Positions 62,233 through 64,000 of a stretch of 64,000 bases of DNA are shown here, piece after piece; the stretch's first letter is position 1, and every line of letters starts with the position of its first letter. The translations under genes and the position numbers were made by a program. The DNA is from Nocardioides immobilis (GTDB lineage: Bacteria; Actinomycetota; Actinomycetes; Propionibacteriales; Nocardioidaceae), in assembly GCF_003515065.1 (NCBI RefSeq), contig NZ_QXGH01000018.1:114486-178485 (forward strand). The letters are read 5' to 3'. The notes under the pieces are model-generated. The model was given only the letters and a program-made list of their open reading frames with translations, was not told where the DNA came from and did no database searches.

Positions 62233-63060
62233 ATGGCAACGAGTAAGCACGCACGTCAGTCGGTGGCATTGGTCACCGGCGCCTCTTCGGGAATCGGCCG
62301 CGCAGCCGCGCGCGCACTCTTCGACGCCGGGTTCTCCGTCGTCGGCACCAGCAGGGATGCGACCCGGGTCGCACCGCTCGACGGCGTGACCTTCCTGGAT
62401 CTCGACGTGACCCGGGACGAGTCGGTCAGCGCCTTGGTGGCCGAGGTGATCGAACGGTTCGGCCGGATCGACGTGCTCGTCAACAACGCCGGCGTGGGCA
62501 TGGCCGGGGCGGCCGAGGAGAGCTCGATCAGCCAGGCCAAGGCAGTCTTCGAAACCAACGTCTTCGGCACGATCCGGATGACGAACGCGGTCCTGCCGCA
62601 CATGCGGGCCGAGGGCGCTGGCCGGGTCATCAACATCTCGTCCGTCGTGGGCCTGATCCCCGCGCCGTACATGGCCGTCTACGCCTCGACGAAGCACGCG
62701 GTCGAGGGCTACTCGGAGTCCGTCGACCATGAGGTCCGGGAGCACGGCGTCCGCGTGCTCCTGGTCGAGCCGGGCTACACCAGCACTGCCTTCGAGGCGA
62801 ACGCCGCGTGGTCCGCGTCGCCCCTCCCGGCGTACGCCGGACAGCGGGACGTCGCTCGCGACGTGATCACCGAGGCGATGGCCAAGGCCGACGACCCCAC
62901 CGTCGTCGCGAAGGTGATCGTCGCAGCCGCGACCGATGCCAACCCGCGGCTGCGCTACCCCGCCGGCCCGCTGGCCGGACGGGTCAGCGTCCTGCGCCGC
63001 CTGGTCCCGTGGCGTGCCTTCGACAAGCAGATCCGCAAGATCAACCGGCTGGCGGGATGA
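62233..63060 (+). CDS. Short-chain dehydrogenase/reductase
   Basis: 275 residues: cofactor motif VTGASSGIGRAAARAL, VNNAGVG and active site with YASTKHAVEGYSESV. The region after VEPGYTSTAF and the C-terminal PLAGRVSVLRRLVPWRAFDKQ are typical of classical SDRs acting on hydrophobic alcohols. ATG has AGGAGA upstream. Under promoter copy G, so part of the predicted regulon. Confidence 0.88.
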   Translation: MATSKHARQSVALVTGASSGIGRAAARALFDAGFSVVGTSRDATRVAPLDGVTFLDLDVTRDESVSALVAEVIERFGRIDVLVNNAGVGMAGAAEESSISQAKAVFETNVFGTIRMTNAVLPHMRAEGAGRVINISSVVGLIPAPYMAVYASTKHAVEGYSESVDHEVREHGVRVLLVEPGYTSTAFEANAAWSASPLPAYAGQRDVARDVITEAMAKADDPTVVAKVIVAAATDANPRLRYPAGPLAGRVSVLRRLVPWRAFDKQIRKINRLAG

Positions 63061-63106
63061 CTCTGGCGGAAAGGATCCGGCCCGGACGGGGCTTAGGGTG
63101 GCTGTC

Positions 63107-63763
63107 GTGCCACCCACACGTCCCTCGAGCCTGCGGTCTCCGGCAGCGAGGGGCGAGGACCGTCGACCCACCCGCAAGGGTGACCTGCAACGGGACTCCA
63201 TTCTTCAGGCGATGACCCGCCTCCTGGAGGAGAAGCGGTTCGGAGACCTGTCCGTCGCGGACATCACCGCCGAGGCGGGCGTCACCCGCTCGGGGTTCTA
63301 CTTCTACTTCGAGTCGAAGTACGCCGCGCTCGGGTTCGCGTCCGCCGCGCTCTGGTCCGAGTTCGTCGAGGTCACCGGCTCCTACGTCCGCCCGGACGCA
63401 GAGTCGGTCGGCGACTTCGTCAGCCGGGTGCTCCGCGACGCCCTCCGCATCTGGCAGGCGCACGAAGCCTTGCTGATCGCGTCGGTCGAGGCCCTCCCGC
63501 TCAACGAGGAGCTCGCTCGCGTGTGGAAGGAGCAGGTCGCACGGATCGCCGGCCTCATCTCGCAGCAGGTCGAGCGCGACCGGGCCGCGGGACTGGTGAC
63601 ACCGGTCCTGGACGACGTCCCCGCACTGGTGCGCCGCCTCGGCGAAGCGACCATGTACCTGCTCTACCAGGACCGGAGCGACAGAGCCGGCGCCGCAGCG
63701 AGCGAGGAGACCGTCGAGGTGCTCAAGCAGATCTGGTTGGCCTCGATCGGGGGCCGCGCCTGA
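63107..63763 (+). CDS. TetR-family regulator
   Basis: About 218 residues starting at GTG 63107 (GTG 63098 is possible). HTH: LSVADITAEAGVTRSGFYFYFESK, with a basic N-terminal arm (RGEDRRPTRKGDLQRDSIL). The C-terminus is a TetR_C-type helical domain. Two TetR-like palindromes lie 16 bp after the stop, between it and the next gene start, so it is the obvious repressor of that gene. Confidence 0.85.
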   Translation: MPPTRPSSLRSPAARGEDRRPTRKGDLQRDSILQAMTRLLEEKRFGDLSVADITAEAGVTRSGFYFYFESKYAALGFASAALWSEFVEVTGSYVRPDAESVGDFVSRVLRDALRIWQAHEALLIASVEALPLNEELARVWKEQVARIAGLISQQVERDRAAGLVTPVLDDVPALVRRLGEATMYLLYQDRSDRAGAAASEETVEVLKQIWLASIGGRA

Positions 63764-63778
63764 CAAACGTCTTCTCTT

Positions 63779-63821
63779 TTGACGCTGCGTCAATTATATT
63801 TGACGCCTAGTCAACTAGGCG
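63779..63821 (+). promoter_or_regulatory. Tandem TetR-type operators
   Basis: The first site is a perfect 15-bp palindrome TTGACGC-T-GCGTCAA (63779-63793). The second is TTGAC-GCCTA-GTCAA (63800-63814), exactly 21 bp further on, so both face the same side of the helix. An additional inverted repeat CGCCTAG-TCAA-CTAGGCG (63804-63821) overlaps the second. A TATATT box lies between the two sites. Confidence 0.8.
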
Positions 63822-63831
63822 AGGACGCTCA

Positions 63832-63876
63832 TGACCGATCCGTCAGACCTGCTCTGCATCCACGGCTGCACCGCTA
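63832..63876 (+). pseudogene. Gene start truncated by IS insertion (possible alpha/beta hydrolase)
   Basis: ATG at 63832 opens MTDPSDLLCIHGCTA and then enters IS sequence. The LLCIHG segment resembles the oxyanion-hole start of alpha/beta hydrolases, but 15 codons are too few for a firm call. The gene lies 11 bp after the tandem operators and was probably the target of the TetR regulator at 63107-63763. Confidence 0.5.
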
Positions 63877-64000
63877 GGGCGTGTCTCCTATGTTCCGGAG
63901 CGTGGGGCTGTTTTGATGCGGTCATGTCTCGCGAACGGGTGCTTTCTGACGATCAATGGGAGCGGATCTCGCCGCTGATGCCGTCCTCGGACGGGGTGAA
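63877..64000 (+). mobile_element. IS5-family insertion sequence, left end (runs out of window)
   Basis: The sequence starting GGGCGTGTCTCCTATG resembles IS5-type terminal repeats, and the frame at 63924 begins MSRERVLSDDQWERISPLMP, the usual N-terminus of IS5-family (DUF4096-type) transposases. The right end is outside the window, so length and target duplication cannot be seen. Confidence 0.75.
63924..64000 (+). CDS. IS5-family transposase, N-terminal fragment
   Basis: ATG at 63924 opens a frame with SDDQWERISPLMP, the conserved N-terminal zinc-less helical segment of IS5-family transposases. It is also in frame with the truncated gene start at 63832. Truncated by the window edge. Confidence 0.7.
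   Translation, partial: MSRERVLSDDQWERISPLMPSSDGV

Overview
The window is high-GC DNA with frequent GTG and TTG starts, many 4-bp ATGA/GTGA gene overlaps, an actinobacterial YrbE/Mce cluster and PucR-, TetR- and AraC-type regulators. This points to an actinomycete chromosome, probably a Nocardioides-like or related member of the class; the genus is inference. Gene density is very high and no gene-free stretch exceeds about 285 bp.

Layout. (1) 1-5188 is the right end of an integrative, probably conjugative or mobilisable element: a cut-off TraA/MobF-type helicase, two excisionase-like proteins (one damaged), an Xre regulator and a tyrosine integrase that stops just short of a tRNA-Asp(GTC) gene, the likely attachment site. 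(2) 5276-9379: a PucR-type regulator, a self-contained desaturase/reductase/ferredoxin fusion and a membrane methyltransferase/reductase-like protein. (3) 9383-17880: an HxlR regulator, an MBL hydrolase and a DUF1330-like protein diverge from a five-gene operon of MBL hydrolase, SDR, a quinone-reductase/MBL fusion, cupin and a molybdopterin oxidoreductase. (4) 17902-32659: enoyl reductase, crotonase, two divergent AraC regulators, an alpha/beta hydrolase, acetoacetyl-CoA synthetase, tautomerase, thiolase, a deiodinase-like redoxin, a large LuxR regulator, an FadH-like reductase and a second tautomerase. (5) 32856-44176: a ten-gene yrbE-mce import operon flanked by crotonases. (6) 44243-53858: aldehyde dehydrogenase, a flavoprotein plus FMN reductase, PucR and TetR regulators, two crotonases, a second thiolase. 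(7) 53922-61948: an eight-gene operon for a molybdenum hydroxylase of the CO-dehydrogenase/aldehyde-oxidase superfamily with CoxG and XdhC helpers, two SCP2-like proteins and an acyl-CoA synthetase. (8) 62233-64000: an SDR, a TetR regulator, tandem operators and a gene start cut by an IS5-like element.

How it fits together. The window looks like a catabolic island for a hydrophobic, possibly alicyclic or steroid-like substrate: Mce import, oxygenase and molybdenum hydroxylation, CoA activation, crotonase, dienoyl/enoyl reduction and thiolysis. The substrate cannot be read from the sequence.

The main discovery is a 64-bp promoter architecture found seven times, each ahead of a different transcription unit in regions 3-8: two 15-bp direct repeats GGCG-N5-GTnCyA separated by 6 bp, then 22 bp, then a -10 box of TAnnnT type. 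Spacing is identical in all seven. The geometry is that of an AraC/XylS-type activator whose downstream repeat overlaps -35. It links the MBL/molybdopterin operon, the crotonase/enoyl reductase pair, the hydrolase-to-thiolase operon, the tautomerase/FadH pair, the mce operon, a PucR regulator and the terminal SDR into one predicted regulon; the best candidate activator is the AraC gene at 21210-22166.
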